This document shows, piece by piece, positions 1-9,189 of a stretch of 64,000 bases of DNA (positions within the stretch are counted from its first letter, which is position 1; each line of letters starts with the position of its first letter). The stretch covers positions 4,581,001 through 4,645,000 of the forward strand of contig NZ_CP116968.1 in NCBI RefSeq assembly GCF_032051675.1, in the 5' to 3' direction. The notes beneath the pieces are model-generated. The model searched no databases. It was not told the origin of the DNA and saw only the letters and a list, made by a program, of their open reading frames with translations. The translations under genes and the position numbers were made by a program. Source of the stretch: Candidatus Nitrospira neomarina. Its GTDB lineage: Bacteria > Nitrospirota > Nitrospiria > Nitrospirales > UBA8639.

Positions 1-481
1 CGGCGACACAAATCCCCGCTGCGGTACAGATCAGGGCCTCAGCCACACCCCCGGTGACTGCATGGGGATTACCTAAACCCGTTTCGGCCATAATGCCAAA
101 GGAACTGATCATCCCGATAATCGTGCCAAGTAGCCCGAGTAAAGGCCCCAACGTAATCACCGTATCCAGGATGGATAAGCCGCGTTTAAGTTGAGACACT
201 TCTGCGATTCCCGCCGCTTCCATGGCTTTGTCTGGCTGTTTCGCGCGGTGAAATATACCTGCAGCCAGAACCCGTAAGGTCGGACTTTGTCGTTGTTCGG
301 CTACTGCCAGTGCATCGGACCATTTTCCCTGCCCGGCCAGCTTAATTATCCGATCTGCGAGGCGGCTGAAGCGTAACGATCGGAATTTAAGGCCTCGTTC
401 AATGGTGATGGTCAGCGCTAACAATGAGCAGCCTAAGATGGGGATCATCATCCATCCGCCCTTGATAAGTATTTGAATCAT
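1..481 (-). CDS. exbB: MotA/TolQ/ExbB proton channel family protein (partial, C-terminus off the left edge)
   Basis: Inner-membrane proton channel subunit that powers TonB- or Tol-type periplasmic energy transduction. Read on the minus strand, the protein starts at 481 with a hydrophobic N-terminal helix (WMMIPILGCSLLALTITIE). It continues with a basic cytoplasmic segment and the family's second-helix signature, LDTVITLGPLLGLLGTIIGMI, followed by a GGVAEALICTAAGI stretch that opens the third helix before the window ends. A purine-rich ribosome site precedes the ATG. It lies 26 bp downstream of tonB in the same direction, so it belongs to the TonB operon; an ExbD gene is expected just outside the window. 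About 160 residues are visible. TolQ is the alternative, but the TonB neighbour favours ExbB. Confidence 0.88.
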   Translation of the reverse strand, partial: MIQILIKGGWMMIPILGCSLLALTITIERGLKFRSLRFSRLADRIIKLAGQGKWSDALAVAEQRQSPTLRVLAAGIFHRAKQPDKAMEAAGIAEVSQLKRGLSILDTVITLGPLLGLLGTIIGMISSFGIMAETGLGNPHAVTGGVAEALICTAAGICVA

Positions 482-507
482 TTCTATCTTCCTTTTCCTT
501 TTTTCAC

Positions 508-1401
508 TTAACTGTTCAGGTCAAATCTAATGGGAATGTCGACCCATTTGGCGATGGGGATGTTCCCGTCTTTGGCTGGCAGAAATTTCCAGTTTTTAAT
601 GGCTTCTTGGGCAGCCAGATCTAAAGCTTCATGCCCGCAGCTCTTTCGAATTTCTACCTGGCTCGGTGCGCCGTCGGCGGTAATCAATGTTCGCACAATA
701 ACCGTGCCTTCCCAACCAGATTCCCGCGCCACACGGGGATACAATGGCTTGGATGAGGCCACGATTTTCGGCTTGGAAGTTGAGGATCCGGCCGCCATTG
801 GTGGCGGAGTTTTTAATGCGGGACGAGCCGCCGGGCTTGGCGGAGGGGGCAGCGTGTGTTGGGCTTTTGGTTCGCGACTGTTCATTGGTAAGGGAGTTCT
901 GGCAATGGGTTGTTCCTGCTGTGGCGGCGCTGTTGCAAGCGGAGGCCTTTGCTGGTGTTGTGAAGGCACTGCCATTTTCATCATTTGACGACTCTTCATG
1001 GCCTGCTCCGTTCGCGTGTCTTTGAGCATCGGCTGTGCCTGAGGAAGAGGCGGCGGCGGAGTCAGAGGTTTGGATGGGGTTTGTTTGATCGATGCCTGCA
1101 TCGGAGGCGCCGGCATGGACGGTGTAGGTTCGGTCCGGGGGGGCGGTGGCGCTGGTTTGGCAAAATGTGGTGTGGTTGGCGTGAGGGGTTTCGTGATCGG
1201 TTGTGGGGTGGGACTGATCTCTTGGAGAGCCGGGACCAACGTCACCTGAACCGTTGGTGTGGGGTCATTCAATGCGGGAGGACTTGGAATATAGGCCAGG
1301 GCCGCAAGAATGGCCGCATGAAGAATGGCGCTGCCCAGAGCGCTCAGGAGAAAAACCCGATTATTCACATCAGAAGAGGAATCTTCAAACGTGGAGTTCA
1401 C
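508..1401 (-). CDS. tonB: TonB family energy transducer
   Basis: Periplasm-spanning protein that passes the energy of the inner-membrane proton gradient to outer-membrane TonB-dependent receptors. The 297-residue protein has one N-terminal membrane anchor (about residues 18-40), then a long Pro-rich and basic spacer (about 45-210) with many PP, KP and PxP motifs. It ends in a TonB C-terminal domain with the typical YPRVARESGWEG and VRTLITADG segments and a final IPIRFDL strand. The start codon overlaps the stop of the upstream TPR gene by 4 bp (ATGA type), and exbB follows after 26 bp, so the genes are probably co-translated. The family assignment is firm; which receptors it serves cannot be seen here. 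Confidence 0.9.
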   Translation of the reverse strand: MNSTFEDSSSDVNNRVFLLSALGSAILHAAILAALAYIPSPPALNDPTPTVQVTLVPALQEISPTPQPITKPLTPTTPHFAKPAPPPPRTEPTPSMPAPPMQASIKQTPSKPLTPPPPLPQAQPMLKDTRTEQAMKSRQMMKMAVPSQHQQRPPLATAPPQQEQPIARTPLPMNSREPKAQHTLPPPPSPAARPALKTPPPMAAGSSTSKPKIVASSKPLYPRVARESGWEGTVIVRTLITADGAPSQVEIRKSCGHEALDLAAQEAIKNWKFLPAKDGNIPIAKWVDIPIRFDLNS

Positions 1402-2450
1402 GATTTGCTCCGTTGTAATAATGTTTGAATTCGTTCGTCCTGTCCCCCAAGCCTCAAGAATTCTTCGTAGTGTTTGAGAGCTTTTTGGGGAGTATTGCGA
1501 TGAAATTCATACAACATGCCAAGATTATAGTGGGCTTCGGCCAACTGATCATTCAAGGACAAAGCTGTTTGATATTCCTTTTCTGCTTGATCAATTTTTG
1601 ATAAGGCTGCATAGACGACCCCTAGATTGACGTGCGCCTCCGAATTGTTGGGATCGAGTTTCGTAACCTGTTCAAACGCTTGCGCCGCTTCCTTGAGGGC
1701 TTCCTTTTGCTGGTAAAGGATGCCTAAGTTGAAATAGGCGCTGACTAAATCATGGTTTAATTTCACGGCATGTTGGTAGGCCTGAATGGCGTTGTCCACG
1801 TGATCAGATTGTTGAGCGAGTGATCCGGCCATTAACCATCCATTTACATACGTGGGATGGAGGGAGACGAGCTGGTCGACGTAATGTTGGGCCTCATCAG
1901 GCTTGTGTTCCTGGGCCAGCCAAAACGCGATGCCGTATAACGAATCGACGCGATGTGGCTCGAGTTCCAAGACGGCCTGATGGGCCTTGATGGCCTGTGG
2001 CGCTTGTTGTTGTTGATCATAGAACGCTGCCAACGCGATGCGGGCTTCCGCAAACTTGGGATAGGCCTTTAAGGCCAGATTGAATGATTGCTCGGCTTTT
2101 GGGAATTGGGCCTGTTGCTGGTAAATGGAGCCGAGATCCACATAGGCTTGGGCAAATTGGGGATAGTCCTCCACCGCCCGTTGCAACTCCATGATGGCCT
2201 TAGCAGGCTGATCAAGATTATTGAGAATTAATCCCAACAGATGGTGCGCTTCAGCATATCCCGGGTACAAGGTCAGGGCGCGCTCTAAGGGGGCAATGGC
2301 CGCAGTCCATTGTTCGTGTTCATAGGACGAAAAGGCCTGAGCCAGAAGGTCATGAGCTTCTCCAGCCTGACTTGAGGGGCTGCCCATGCCGATATGGATG
2401 AGAAGGAGAAAAACGGCGATGAGTCTGAGCTTTGGGAAAAGAGGTATCAT
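1398..2450 (-). CDS. Exported tetratricopeptide-repeat protein
   Basis: A 350-residue protein with an N-terminal signal peptide (hydrophobic LRLIAVFLLLIHIGMG) followed almost entirely by about nine 34-residue TPR units. They are recognisable by repeated A-x-(Y/F)-x-(N/D)-L-G and P-x-(F/Y/N)-A-x-A segments, for example YVDLGSIYQQQ, YFNLGILYQQ and HYNLGMLYEF. TPR arrays form helical scaffolds that bind other proteins, so a periplasmic adaptor role in the TonB/ExbB complex is likely. Its stop overlaps the tonB start, and a second TonB-C gene sits 36 bp upstream, so it is sandwiched between two TonB-type genes. No enzymatic domain is visible and its exact partner is unknown. Confidence 0.85.
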   Translation of the reverse strand: MIPLFPKLRLIAVFLLLIHIGMGSPSSQAGEAHDLLAQAFSSYEHEQWTAAIAPLERALTLYPGYAEAHHLLGLILNNLDQPAKAIMELQRAVEDYPQFAQAYVDLGSIYQQQAQFPKAEQSFNLALKAYPKFAEARIALAAFYDQQQQAPQAIKAHQAVLELEPHRVDSLYGIAFWLAQEHKPDEAQHYVDQLVSLHPTYVNGWLMAGSLAQQSDHVDNAIQAYQHAVKLNHDLVSAYFNLGILYQQKEALKEAAQAFEQVTKLDPNNSEAHVNLGVVYAALSKIDQAEKEYQTALSLNDQLAEAHYNLGMLYEFHRNTPQKALKHYEEFLRLGGQDERIQTLLQRSKS

Positions 2451-2486
2451 GGGTTAACCTTATTAATAGTGGCAATTTCCACGGAT

Positions 2487-3074
2487 TTATTGAAGCAAAT
2501 CAAATCGAATGGGTAAATCCACAGTGGACGCCACTGCGAATTCTCCATTTTTTGCTGGTTCAAACAACCAGGTTTTTACTGATTGCACGGCGCTCTCATC
2601 CAGGAGAGAAAATCCCGAACTTTCTTGAACTATGGCATTCCTGACTATTCCATCGGCGGTTATCTGCGTTCGTAGCACCACCTTCCCCTGCCAGCCTTGC
2701 TCTCTGGCCATTCTCGGATAGAGAGGACGTTCGGTTTTCAGGGGTTTGACACCTGTCTTTCGCCCGCGTGTTGTTCCGATCTGGTCCAGGAGAATACGGG
2801 GCAGGGGCTGCTGTGGCAGGTCAACGAAATGGAGATCAGGAACAGCCAGGTGGTGAAAGGTCGTGGGTGTCCCTGAGTGGTTGAAAGAGGGCAACGGAAA
2901 TGAATAGGTGATACTGGTTTTTGTCACCGTTGTCCCAGTCACTTCAATGACCTCTAGTGTTTCAATAGGTTCAGAGCTTTCAGGTGGGTTTCCTGCCAAA
3001 GAAATTGGGTTGGAGGTCAGCGTGCACCAGAGAAATACAAAAATATAGAACATTAGATTGTGGCGACGTACCAT
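2487..3074 (-). CDS. Short exported protein with TonB C-terminal domain
   Basis: Second TonB-C protein of this operon. The open frame extends upstream to 3161, but the start at 3074 (MVRRHNLMFYIFVFLW) is preceded by a GGGAAAGA-type ribosome site and opens directly into a hydrophobic signal/anchor, so I chose it (195 residues). The C-terminal ~85 residues match the neighbouring TonB in layout: YPRMAREQGWQGKVVLRTQITADG near the beginning of the domain and IPIRFDL-like LPIRFDLL at the end. It lacks the long Pro-rich spacer needed to span the periplasm. It may therefore act as a local periplasmic partner of the TPR protein rather than as a classic transducer; that is inference. Confidence 0.8.
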   Translation of the reverse strand: MVRRHNLMFYIFVFLWCTLTSNPISLAGNPPESSEPIETLEVIEVTGTTVTKTSITYSFPLPSFNHSGTPTTFHHLAVPDLHFVDLPQQPLPRILLDQIGTTRGRKTGVKPLKTERPLYPRMAREQGWQGKVVLRTQITADGIVRNAIVQESSGFSLLDESAVQSVKTWLFEPAKNGEFAVASTVDLPIRFDLLQ

Positions 3075-3167
3075 AAGATCTCTTTCCCTTAGGTAGCTTG
3101 CCCACTGGTCGTGTTGCTTTGTATCCATCATGTATCTTTTTATATTTTCGGGTATTGGCACATCGAG

Positions 3168-3195
3168 AATAAAACCGGCTGGTTTTTTTGCCGGT
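3168..3195 (-). terminator. Putative Rho-independent terminator
   Basis: On the minus strand ACCGGC and GCCGGT (plus-strand 3190-3195 and 3174-3179) can form a 6-bp stem around an A-rich loop, followed by TTTTATT. It lies about 160 bp past the stop of the small His-rich gene (3353-3646) and before the TonB-C gene, so it probably separates the two units. The stem is short. Confidence 0.42.
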
Positions 3196-3352
3196 AAAAA
3201 CTCACTCTCCCCTTAAGAAGTTTCCCCCTCGTTCGGTCTCTCCTGATCAGGAAGATATACGTCGCCACCTCCTCTGATCGCGCTCTGTGGAACCGTTCTC
3301 CAACTCCACGGGTTTTGGTGAAAACGGTTTAGGAGACAAACTTAGTTTAATT

Positions 3353-3646
3353 TTACCGGGGTGGAGCTCTGGTTGTAAGAAAATGAGTGGAAACGAGAGA
3401 AGGGACTGAAGGCGATGGCCATTCCATGATGGTAAGGAGTTGAAAACTGGGGGAAATATCCAGGTTGTCTCCTGAAATGGTTTGTGCGGCAGCGCACATC
3501 CAGGAACAGACTCCCGTGCTGTGGGTGGAGGGTGTGTGGTGATGAGTATGGTCGGTAATATGCGAAGCGTAGGTCCGATGCATGCTCCCCATGATGAGGA
3601 AGAGCATCAGAATAAAAACGATGGTGAGACTTTTTCGACAGGTCAT
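3353..3646 (-). CDS. Small His-rich exported protein of unknown function
   Basis: A 97-residue protein with an N-terminal signal peptide (TIVFILMLFLIMG). Right after the predicted cleavage region comes a His cluster (HITDHTHHHTPSTHST) followed by CSWMCAAAQ, a Cys-x3-Cys pair; the rest is hydrophobic and Pro-rich. His clusters with paired Cys suggest metal binding in the periplasm or membrane, but I do not recognise a named family. It sits just upstream of the TonB/TPR/ExbB unit in the same direction, which would fit metal uptake or sensing. The start has no clear ribosome site, and an internal Met at residue 14 is possible. Confidence 0.6.
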   Translation of the reverse strand: MTCRKSLTIVFILMLFLIMGSMHRTYASHITDHTHHHTPSTHSTGVCSWMCAAAQTISGDNLDISPSFQLLTIMEWPSPSVPSLVSTHFLTTRAPPR

Positions 3647-3804
3647 GGTATCTACAGGCCGGAAACGACTGAAACCCCGAATAATAAAGGATGCTTATGC
3701 TAGGGAAATATCAAAGATTCTGTCAAGCAAATGGCCGCCCTCCGCATCGTGTCGTCGTTTGTCACATGATGAACCGTTGCCGCCATAAATCCCTTTCCCG
3801 TGAG

Positions 3805-3832
3805 TTGATTCCCACCGGTAATTCGGTATACT
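3805..3832 (+). promoter_or_regulatory. Sigma-70-like promoter upstream of secA
   Basis: TTGATT (3805-3810) and TATACT (3827-3832) are separated by 16 bp, about 100 bp before the secA start. The -10 hexamer matches the consensus in 5 of 6 positions. No other promoter candidate is visible between the divergent His-rich gene and secA. Confidence 0.5.
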
Positions 3833-3931
3833 AAGATAACTGTACGGCTTGGAAAGGTGTATCTAGTCCTCCATCCCTATCCATCGTGAGTTTCTCCAAC
3901 CCTATTTCTGTATCCGAGGTGTAAGGTCGAT

Positions 3932-6652
3932 ATGTTTGTTCGTCTATTAAATATCCTGTTTGGAAGCAAAAATGATCGAGAGCTGAAGCGGCTCAAGCCT
4001 CTGGTGGTTCGAGCCAATGAAATTGAAGATTCGTTGCAACCTCTTGATGACGCGGGATTGGCGGCAAAGACTTCAATTTTTAAAAAAAGACTGGAGGCCG
4101 GAGAGACCTTAGACGATTTACTCCCGGAGGCGTTTGCCGTGTGCCGGGAAATGTCCAAGCGCCGGCTTGGCATGCGCCACTTTGATGTCCAGTTGTTAGG
4201 GGGTATGGTCTTACATCAGGGCCGCATTGCTGAAATGCGCACGGGAGAAGGAAAAACCCTCGTCGCGACCCTTCCCGTCTATTTGAATGCGTTGGAGGGA
4301 AAAGGGGTTCATCTGGTTACCGTTAACGATTATCTGGCGAAGCGGGATGCCCAATGGATGGGACCGCTGTACCATGGCTTAGGTTTATCCGTCGGGACCA
4401 TCCAACACGACGCCTCGTTTCTATTCGATCCGACTTATGATGCACCGGATAAACGGTTGCAATTCCTTCGACCGTGTTCTCGACGTGAGGCCTACGGGGC
4501 CGATATTACCTACGGGACCAATAATGAATTTGGCTTTGATTATCTGAGGGATAATCTCGTGGTCACGGATTTGAGTCAGGGCGTTCAACGGGAGTTGAAC
4601 TTTGCCATTGTTGACGAAGTTGACAGTATTCTCATCGACGAGGCTCGAACGCCGCTGATTATTTCCGGGCCTGCCGAACAAAGCACAGACCTCTATTTCC
4701 AAGTGGACCGGATCATTCCCCATCTCAAACGGGAAGAGGATTATACGGTTGAAGAGAAAACAAAAACGGTGTCGTTGACCGAGGAAGGCAATGCGCATGT
4801 TGAGAAACTCTTGGGTGTCGATAATCTCTATGACTTGAAACACCTGAGTTTGGTGCATCATGTCATTAAGGCCCTCCAGGCCCATGTGCTCTACCACCGG
4901 GATGTCGAGTATGTGGTGAAAGATGGCGAGGTGATGATCGTTGATGAGTTTACCGGTCGATTAATGCCGGGACGGCGCTGGAGTGATGGGCTTCATCAGG
5001 CTGTGGAGGCCAAAGAAGGGGTAAAAATTGCCAATGAAAACCAGACTTTGGCATCCGTGACGTTCCAGAATTATTTCCGTATGTACAATAAGCTGGCGGG
5101 CATGACCGGGACAGCGGACACCGAAGCCGCGGAATTTGCGAAGATTTACAACCTCGAAGTGAATGTGGTGCCCACCAATAGCACCATGATACGCATTGAT
5201 AATCCGGATGTGGTCTACCGGACGGAAAAGGAAAAATTCGAAGCCATTGCCGACGAAATCAAAGAGTATCATGAGAAGGGCCAACCGGTTCTGATTGGCA
5301 CGATTTCCATTGAAAAATCAGAGCGTCTTGCGGCCCTATTGAAGCATCGGGGCGTGAAGCATCATGTCTTGAATGCCAAGTTCCATGAAAAAGAAGCCGA
5401 AATTATTGCCCAGGCGGGGCAAAAGGGTGCGGTGACGATCGCGACCAACATGGCCGGCCGAGGCACCGATATTTTATTGGGAGGCAATGCTGAAGCGCTC
5501 TTCAAACAACAGGTGATTTATCGGGGGGAAGAACTCACAGAAGAGGAGCAGCAAAAGGCCTACAACACGATAAAAGCCGCGTGTGATCAGAATAAAAAGG
5601 AAGTGTTGGCGGCTGGAGGGTTACATATCGTCGGGACCGAGCGTCATGAGAGCCGTCGGATCGACAATCAGTTGAGAGGCCGGGCGGGTCGGCAGGGAGA
5701 TCCTGGCTCCTCGCGGTTTTTCCTGTCCCTGGAAGATGACTTGCTTCGTATTTTTGCGTCTGAACGGGTCTCAAACCTTATGCTCAAGCTCGGCATGGAG
5801 GAGGGGGTGCCCATTGAGCACAAAATGGTCACCAAATCGATTGAAAACGCGCAAAAGAAAGTCGAAGGCCATAACTTTGAAATACGCAAACATCTTCTTG
5901 AATATGATGATGTGATGAGTAAGCAGCGGGAGGTTATCTATAAACATCGACAGAATGTGTTACATGCCACCGATGTGACAGAAGACGTTTTCGGTATGAT
6001 TGAGGAAGTGGGCGAGCGCTTCGTGGATACCTATTGTCCTGAGGAGCAATATGCCGAGGAATGGGATATTGCGGGATTAGTCGAATCGGTGCAGGGACAA
6101 TTCGGCGTGGAAGTGATTCAAGCTGAGGAGATTAAAGACATTGGTCGAGACGCACTCAAGGAAGAAATTCCAGAAAAATTAAAGCAGGCCTATCGGAACA
6201 AAGTCCAAACCTTAATTCATGAGCATGGCGCCACCGAGGATTTAGTGCATTATGTGGAGCGCACAATTCTGCTTCAAATGATTGACCATCATTGGAAGGA
6301 TCACTTGTGGGGAATGGACCAATTGAAGGATGGAATCGGCCTGCGCGGGTATGGGCAAAAGGATCCCCTCGCCGAATATAAGCGTGAAGGCTATGACATG
6401 TTTGCAGGTATGATGGAACGGATTAAAAATGATACCTTGGAACGGCTTTTTAAATTTCAATTGGTTCGCGGGGAACGGCCTGAGCCTGAGCGGGAAACGC
6501 CCCGTCCGGCACAATTAAATTTGAACCGCGGAGGTGAATCTGCTGCCACTCCTCAACAACGCACCGTTCACCGTGCCGAAGAGAAAGTCGGACGGAACGA
6601 TCCCTGCCCATGTGGGAGCGGAAAAAAATATAAGAAATGCCATGGGACCTAA
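3932..6652 (+). CDS. secA: Preprotein translocase ATPase SecA
   Basis: Cytoplasmic/peripheral motor that drives unfolded preproteins through SecYEG using ATP. The 906 residues are normal for the family. Walker A is at about 103-109 (RTGEGKT) and the DEAD-type Walker B is [14 protein letters not shown]. Helicase motifs TMAGRGTDI ([13 protein letters not shown]) and [11 protein letters not shown] are intact, and the C-terminal zinc-binding SEC-C motif is [19 protein letters not shown] ribosome site precedes the ATG at 3932. An extra segment around residues 165-185 ([20 protein letters not shown]) between the nucleotide-binding motifs is longer than in E. coli. The gene stands alone, with its own promoter and no same-strand partner within 230 bp. 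Confidence 0.98.
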   Translation: MFVRLLNILFGSKNDRELKRLKPLVVRANEIEDSLQPLDDAGLAAKTSIFKKRLEAGETLDDLLPEAFAVCREMSKRRLGMRHFDVQLLGGMVLHQGRIAEMRTGEGKTLVATLPVYLNALEGKGVHLVTVNDYLAKRDAQWMGPLYHGLGLSVGTIQHDASFLFDPTYDAPDKRLQFLRPCSRREAYGADITYGTNNEFGFDYLRDNLVVTDLSQGVQRELNFAIVDEVDSILIDEARTPLIISGPAEQSTDLYFQVDRIIPHLKREEDYTVEEKTKTVSLTEEGNAHVEKLLGVDNLYDLKHLSLVHHVIKALQAHVLYHRDVEYVVKDGEVMIVDEFTGRLMPGRRWSDGLHQAVEAKEGVKIANENQTLASVTFQNYFRMYNKLAGMTGTADTEAAEFAKIYNLEVNVVPTNSTMIRIDNPDVVYRTEKEKFEAIADEIKEYHEKGQPVLIGTISIEKSERLAALLKHRGVKHHVLNAKFHEKEAEIIAQAGQKGAVTIATNMAGRGTDILLGGNAEALFKQQVIYRGEELTEEEQQKAYNTIKAACDQNKKEVLAAGGLHIVGTERHESRRIDNQLRGRAGRQGDPGSSRFFLSLEDDLLRIFASERVSNLMLKLGMEEGVPIEHKMVTKSIENAQKKVEGHNFEIRKHLLEYDDVMSKQREVIYKHRQNVLHATDVTEDVFGMIEEVGERFVDTYCPEEQYAEEWDIAGLVESVQGQFGVEVIQAEEIKDIGRDALKEEIPEKLKQAYRNKVQTLIHEHGATEDLVHYVERTILLQMIDHHWKDHLWGMDQLKDGIGLRGYGQKDPLAEYKREGYDMFAGMMERIKNDTLERLFKFQLVRGERPEPERETPRPAQLNLNRGGESAATPQQRTVHRAEEKVGRNDPCPCGSGKKYKKCHGT

Positions 6653-6812
6653 CACATGAAAGGCCCTCCTTGCTCTGCTCATTGATGCCTATCTTGTTGT
6701 GACGGCACTCCCTTTCTGTTAACCGCTACTCTTCCTTTCTCTCCTGACCAGGGTCGTATTCATAACATATTGAATCTATTGTTTTTTATTGCCTTAAAAA
6801 GTACGAAATTGC

Positions 6813-6841
6813 TTGACTTGGCTGAAGGTAGGCCGTTATCG
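6813..6841 (+). promoter_or_regulatory. Possible promoter of the midA-nuo operon
   Basis: TTGACT (6813-6818) is a good -35 element; 17 bp further a weak TTATCG can serve as -10. The site lies about 50 bp before the GTG start at 6889, in an AT-rich gap after secA. The weak -10 keeps this tentative. Confidence 0.32.
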
Positions 6842-6888
6842 TAACCGATTCTCCATAGGCATATTGAAGGAGTGACCATAGTCCATTC

Positions 6889-8091
6889 GTGCCATCCGAA
6901 CCACAGAAAATACAGAGTAAGCCAGACCTTATCGAGAAGATTTTGTCTGAAATTGGCCTTCAAGGGCCCATGAGTTTTGCGCGTTTCATGGAATTGGCCC
7001 TCTACGATGTTCCACACGGATATTATATGACCAAAAAGTTTGAACCTGACCTCTCCTCCTCAGACCGAATCGGATGGGGTGGTGATTATTTTACTGCACC
7101 TGAACTCTCTCCTATTTTGGCGAAAACATTGGTTCGTCAGATTTTGGCTATCGATGAGCAGTTAGGCCATCCCTCTCAGTTTACTTTTATGGAGATTGGT
7201 GCAGGGAATGGAACTTTTGCCTTCGATTTCATTCAAGAATGCCGAACGATCGCTTCTGATTTCTTTCACCGCCTCTCTTATCAAATCATTGAGCGGAGTT
7301 CGCATCTCCAATCGCGACAGGCAGCCAGACTCAGCACCTTGGGGAGGGAATGGGGGGAAAGTCACCTGAGTTGGAAGTCTGCCATAGAGGAGGTTGACCC
7401 GGATTCCATAACCGGAGTTGTCTTTTCCAACGAATTAGTTGATGCGTTACCTGTCCACCGCGTCCGAATGGCTGACCAACGCCTTCATGAAATATGTGTG
7501 GCCTACAAAAGCGGGCGTTTTGTTGAATGTCTGGATCATCGTCTGTCTCCGGAATTGATCGAATACATCGAGACGCATAAGGTAGTCTTGAGTGAAGGGC
7601 AAACCTCCGAACTCCATCTTGCCGCTGAGCTTTGGATGAAGCACGTGGCTCGTCTTCTCCACCGTGGTATCGTCATGACCGTTGACTATGGCCATACGCA
7701 TCGGGATTATTATCGGACCGACCGAAAGGACGGGACCTTCTTATGTTATCATCGGCATGCCATCTCGACCGATCCCTATGTAAGGGTTGGAGAGCAGGAT
7801 ATGACGGCTCACGTCAACTTTTCCGTGTTGGCAAGCGTTGGGATGACCAATGGGTTGGACCTCGTCGGATTGACGACTATGGCCAATTGGCTGATCGGGT
7901 TAGGAGTCGAAGAATTGGTGCGAGACCACGATCAGGAGTCTGATGATGTAAGGGCGTTAGCGCATTTATTGCGTCCTCATGGTATGGGGACCACGTTTAA
8001 GGTTCTGGTTCAGCGAAAAGGGATGGAGGCTTTCGCCCTTCAAGGGTTGCGTTATCCGGCTTTTTTTGATGACGTGGTGTTCTCGAATTGA
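6889..8091 (+). CDS. MidA/NDUFAF7-type SAM-dependent methyltransferase (complex I assembly factor family, DUF185)
   Basis: Class I methyltransferase of the MidA/NDUFAF7 family (COG1565). Members in mitochondria dimethylate an Arg of the NDUFS2 (NuoD) subunit and are needed for complex I assembly. The 400-residue length fits. The family's N-terminal region MSFARFMELALYDVPHGYY is present, the SAM-binding loop is EIGAGNGT at 102-109, and the conserved MTVDYGHTHRDYY motif follows later. The start is GTG; an AAGGAG lies 16 nt upstream, rather far, but no closer in-frame start exists. It is the first gene before nuoA, 70 bp away and in the same direction, so it is probably transcribed with the complex I genes. 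Activity on this NuoCD is an inference from family and position. Confidence 0.88.
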   Translation: MPSEPQKIQSKPDLIEKILSEIGLQGPMSFARFMELALYDVPHGYYMTKKFEPDLSSSDRIGWGGDYFTAPELSPILAKTLVRQILAIDEQLGHPSQFTFMEIGAGNGTFAFDFIQECRTIASDFFHRLSYQIIERSSHLQSRQAARLSTLGREWGESHLSWKSAIEEVDPDSITGVVFSNELVDALPVHRVRMADQRLHEICVAYKSGRFVECLDHRLSPELIEYIETHKVVLSEGQTSELHLAAELWMKHVARLLHRGIVMTVDYGHTHRDYYRTDRKDGTFLCYHRHAISTDPYVRVGEQDMTAHVNFSVLASVGMTNGLDLVGLTTMANWLIGLGVEELVRDHDQESDDVRALAHLLRPHGMGTTFKVLVQRKGMEAFALQGLRYPAFFDDVVFSN

Positions 8092-8161
8092 AGAAGGCGG
8101 AGAAGAATGGTAAGCGGAATTAGGGTCGTGCGTATGACTCATTTTGGAATGAGAGTGATCT

Positions 8162-8533
8162 ATGGGTAGTGAACCGGTTCCTTCTAATTATCTCCCCATT
8201 ATCATCTTCATGGTTCTTGGGGCACTGTTTGGAGTGGGTTCTTTGGTGGTGGGGTGGATTGTCCGTCCGAGCCGGCCCTATCGGGCGAAATTGCTTCCTT
8301 ACGAAAGTGGCGCTCCATTGTTTATGGACGCCAGGGTGCAGTTTCCGATGCGGTATTACATCATTGCCATGCTTTTTGTCATATTTGATATTGAGGTCGT
8401 GTTCTTATTTCCTTGGGCGGTGGTGTTTAAGAAGCTTGGCCTTCTTGGCCTTGTTGAAATGGGAGTGTTCCTGGCCATTCTCATTGTGGGATTCTGGTAT
8501 GCCTGGAAAAAAGGTGCGTTAGATTGGGATTAA
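8162..8533 (+). CDS. nuoA: NADH-quinone oxidoreductase subunit A
   Basis: Small membrane subunit of complex I near the quinone-binding junction. The 123 residues contain three transmembrane helices, at about 8-30, 60-82 and 92-112. The family signature LLPYESGAP sits in the first loop, with the acidic FVIFDIEVVFLFPWA segment in helix 2 (conserved FDxE). A GAGAGTGA ribosome site precedes the ATG. It is followed by nuoB after 117 bp, an unusually wide gap for this operon that contains a hairpin. Confidence 0.97.
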   Translation: MGSEPVPSNYLPIIIFMVLGALFGVGSLVVGWIVRPSRPYRAKLLPYESGAPLFMDARVQFPMRYYIIAMLFVIFDIEVVFLFPWAVVFKKLGLLGLVEMGVFLAILIVGFWYAWKKGALDWD

Positions 8534-8585
8534 GAAAATAGTTCTTTTCTCCTGGAAAAAACCGGAGTCCACCCAGTACAATGGC

Positions 8586-8604
8586 ACCCCAATCTTTTTG
8601 GGGT
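8586..8604 (+). other. Intercistronic hairpin between nuoA and nuoB
   Basis: ACCCCAA (8586-8592) and TTGGGGT (8598-8604) form a perfect 7-bp stem with a TCTTT loop. No T-run follows, so it is not a typical terminator; it could be an mRNA-stability or processing element, or a weak attenuator. Confidence 0.4.
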
Positions 8605-8650
8605 AGGCAACGAGTTTTCTACAGAACATTGAGGTACCCACGATAATCTT

Positions 8651-9130
8651 ATGGGGATGCTTGAACGACAGCTTGAACCGAATATTATTACGACTAACCT
8701 GGACTATTGTATTGCCTGGTGCCGGAAATCAGCCCTTTGGCCGATGACCTTCGGGTTAGCCTGTTGTGCGATTGAAATGATCGCATCGGTGTCTTCCAAG
8801 TATGACATCGATCGTTTTGGGGCCGGGGTGTTTCGTGCGTCACCACGTCAGTCCGATTTGATGATTGTGGCTGGGACGGTTTGTCGGAAAATGGCACCGG
8901 TAATCCGTCGAATTTATGATCAAATGGCGGAGCCCAGATATGTGATCTCCATGGGATCCTGCGCGACATCCGGAAATCATTACAATAGTTACAGTGTGGT
9001 TCAGGGTGTGGATCAAATTGTCCCTGTGGATGTCTATATCGCAGGTTGTCCCCCAAGACCTGAGGCACTCATGGATGGTCTCATTAAACTCCAGGAAAAA
9101 ATTCAGAAAGAAAAATATTTCGTGAAATAA
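8651..9130 (+). CDS. nuoB: NADH-quinone oxidoreductase subunit B
   Basis: Peripheral-arm subunit that carries the terminal 4Fe-4S cluster N2, the direct electron donor to quinone. The 159-residue protein shows all four cluster ligands: the adjacent pair C38-C39 ([10 protein letters not shown]), C104 in MGSCATSG and C133 in AGCPPRPE. The [14 protein letters not shown] motif next to the cluster is intact. The length is typical of the short bacterial form. It lies second in the nuo operon, directly before the fused nuoCD, whose D domain forms the quinone pocket with it. Confidence 0.98.
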   Translation: MGMLERQLEPNIITTNLDYCIAWCRKSALWPMTFGLACCAIEMIASVSSKYDIDRFGAGVFRASPRQSDLMIVAGTVCRKMAPVIRRIYDQMAEPRYVISMGSCATSGNHYNSYSVVQGVDQIVPVDVYIAGCPPRPEALMDGLIKLQEKIQKEKYFVK

Positions 9131-9189
9131 CTCTGGAAGTTGTGTAGACGGTCTTTCGATATTCCACGATTCAGCAACACATCAGATTT

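Noticed and set aside
3240-3352. Promoter or riboswitch between the two minus-strand units
   Set aside because: No convincing hexamers or aptamer-like structure beyond the short terminator at 3168-3195.
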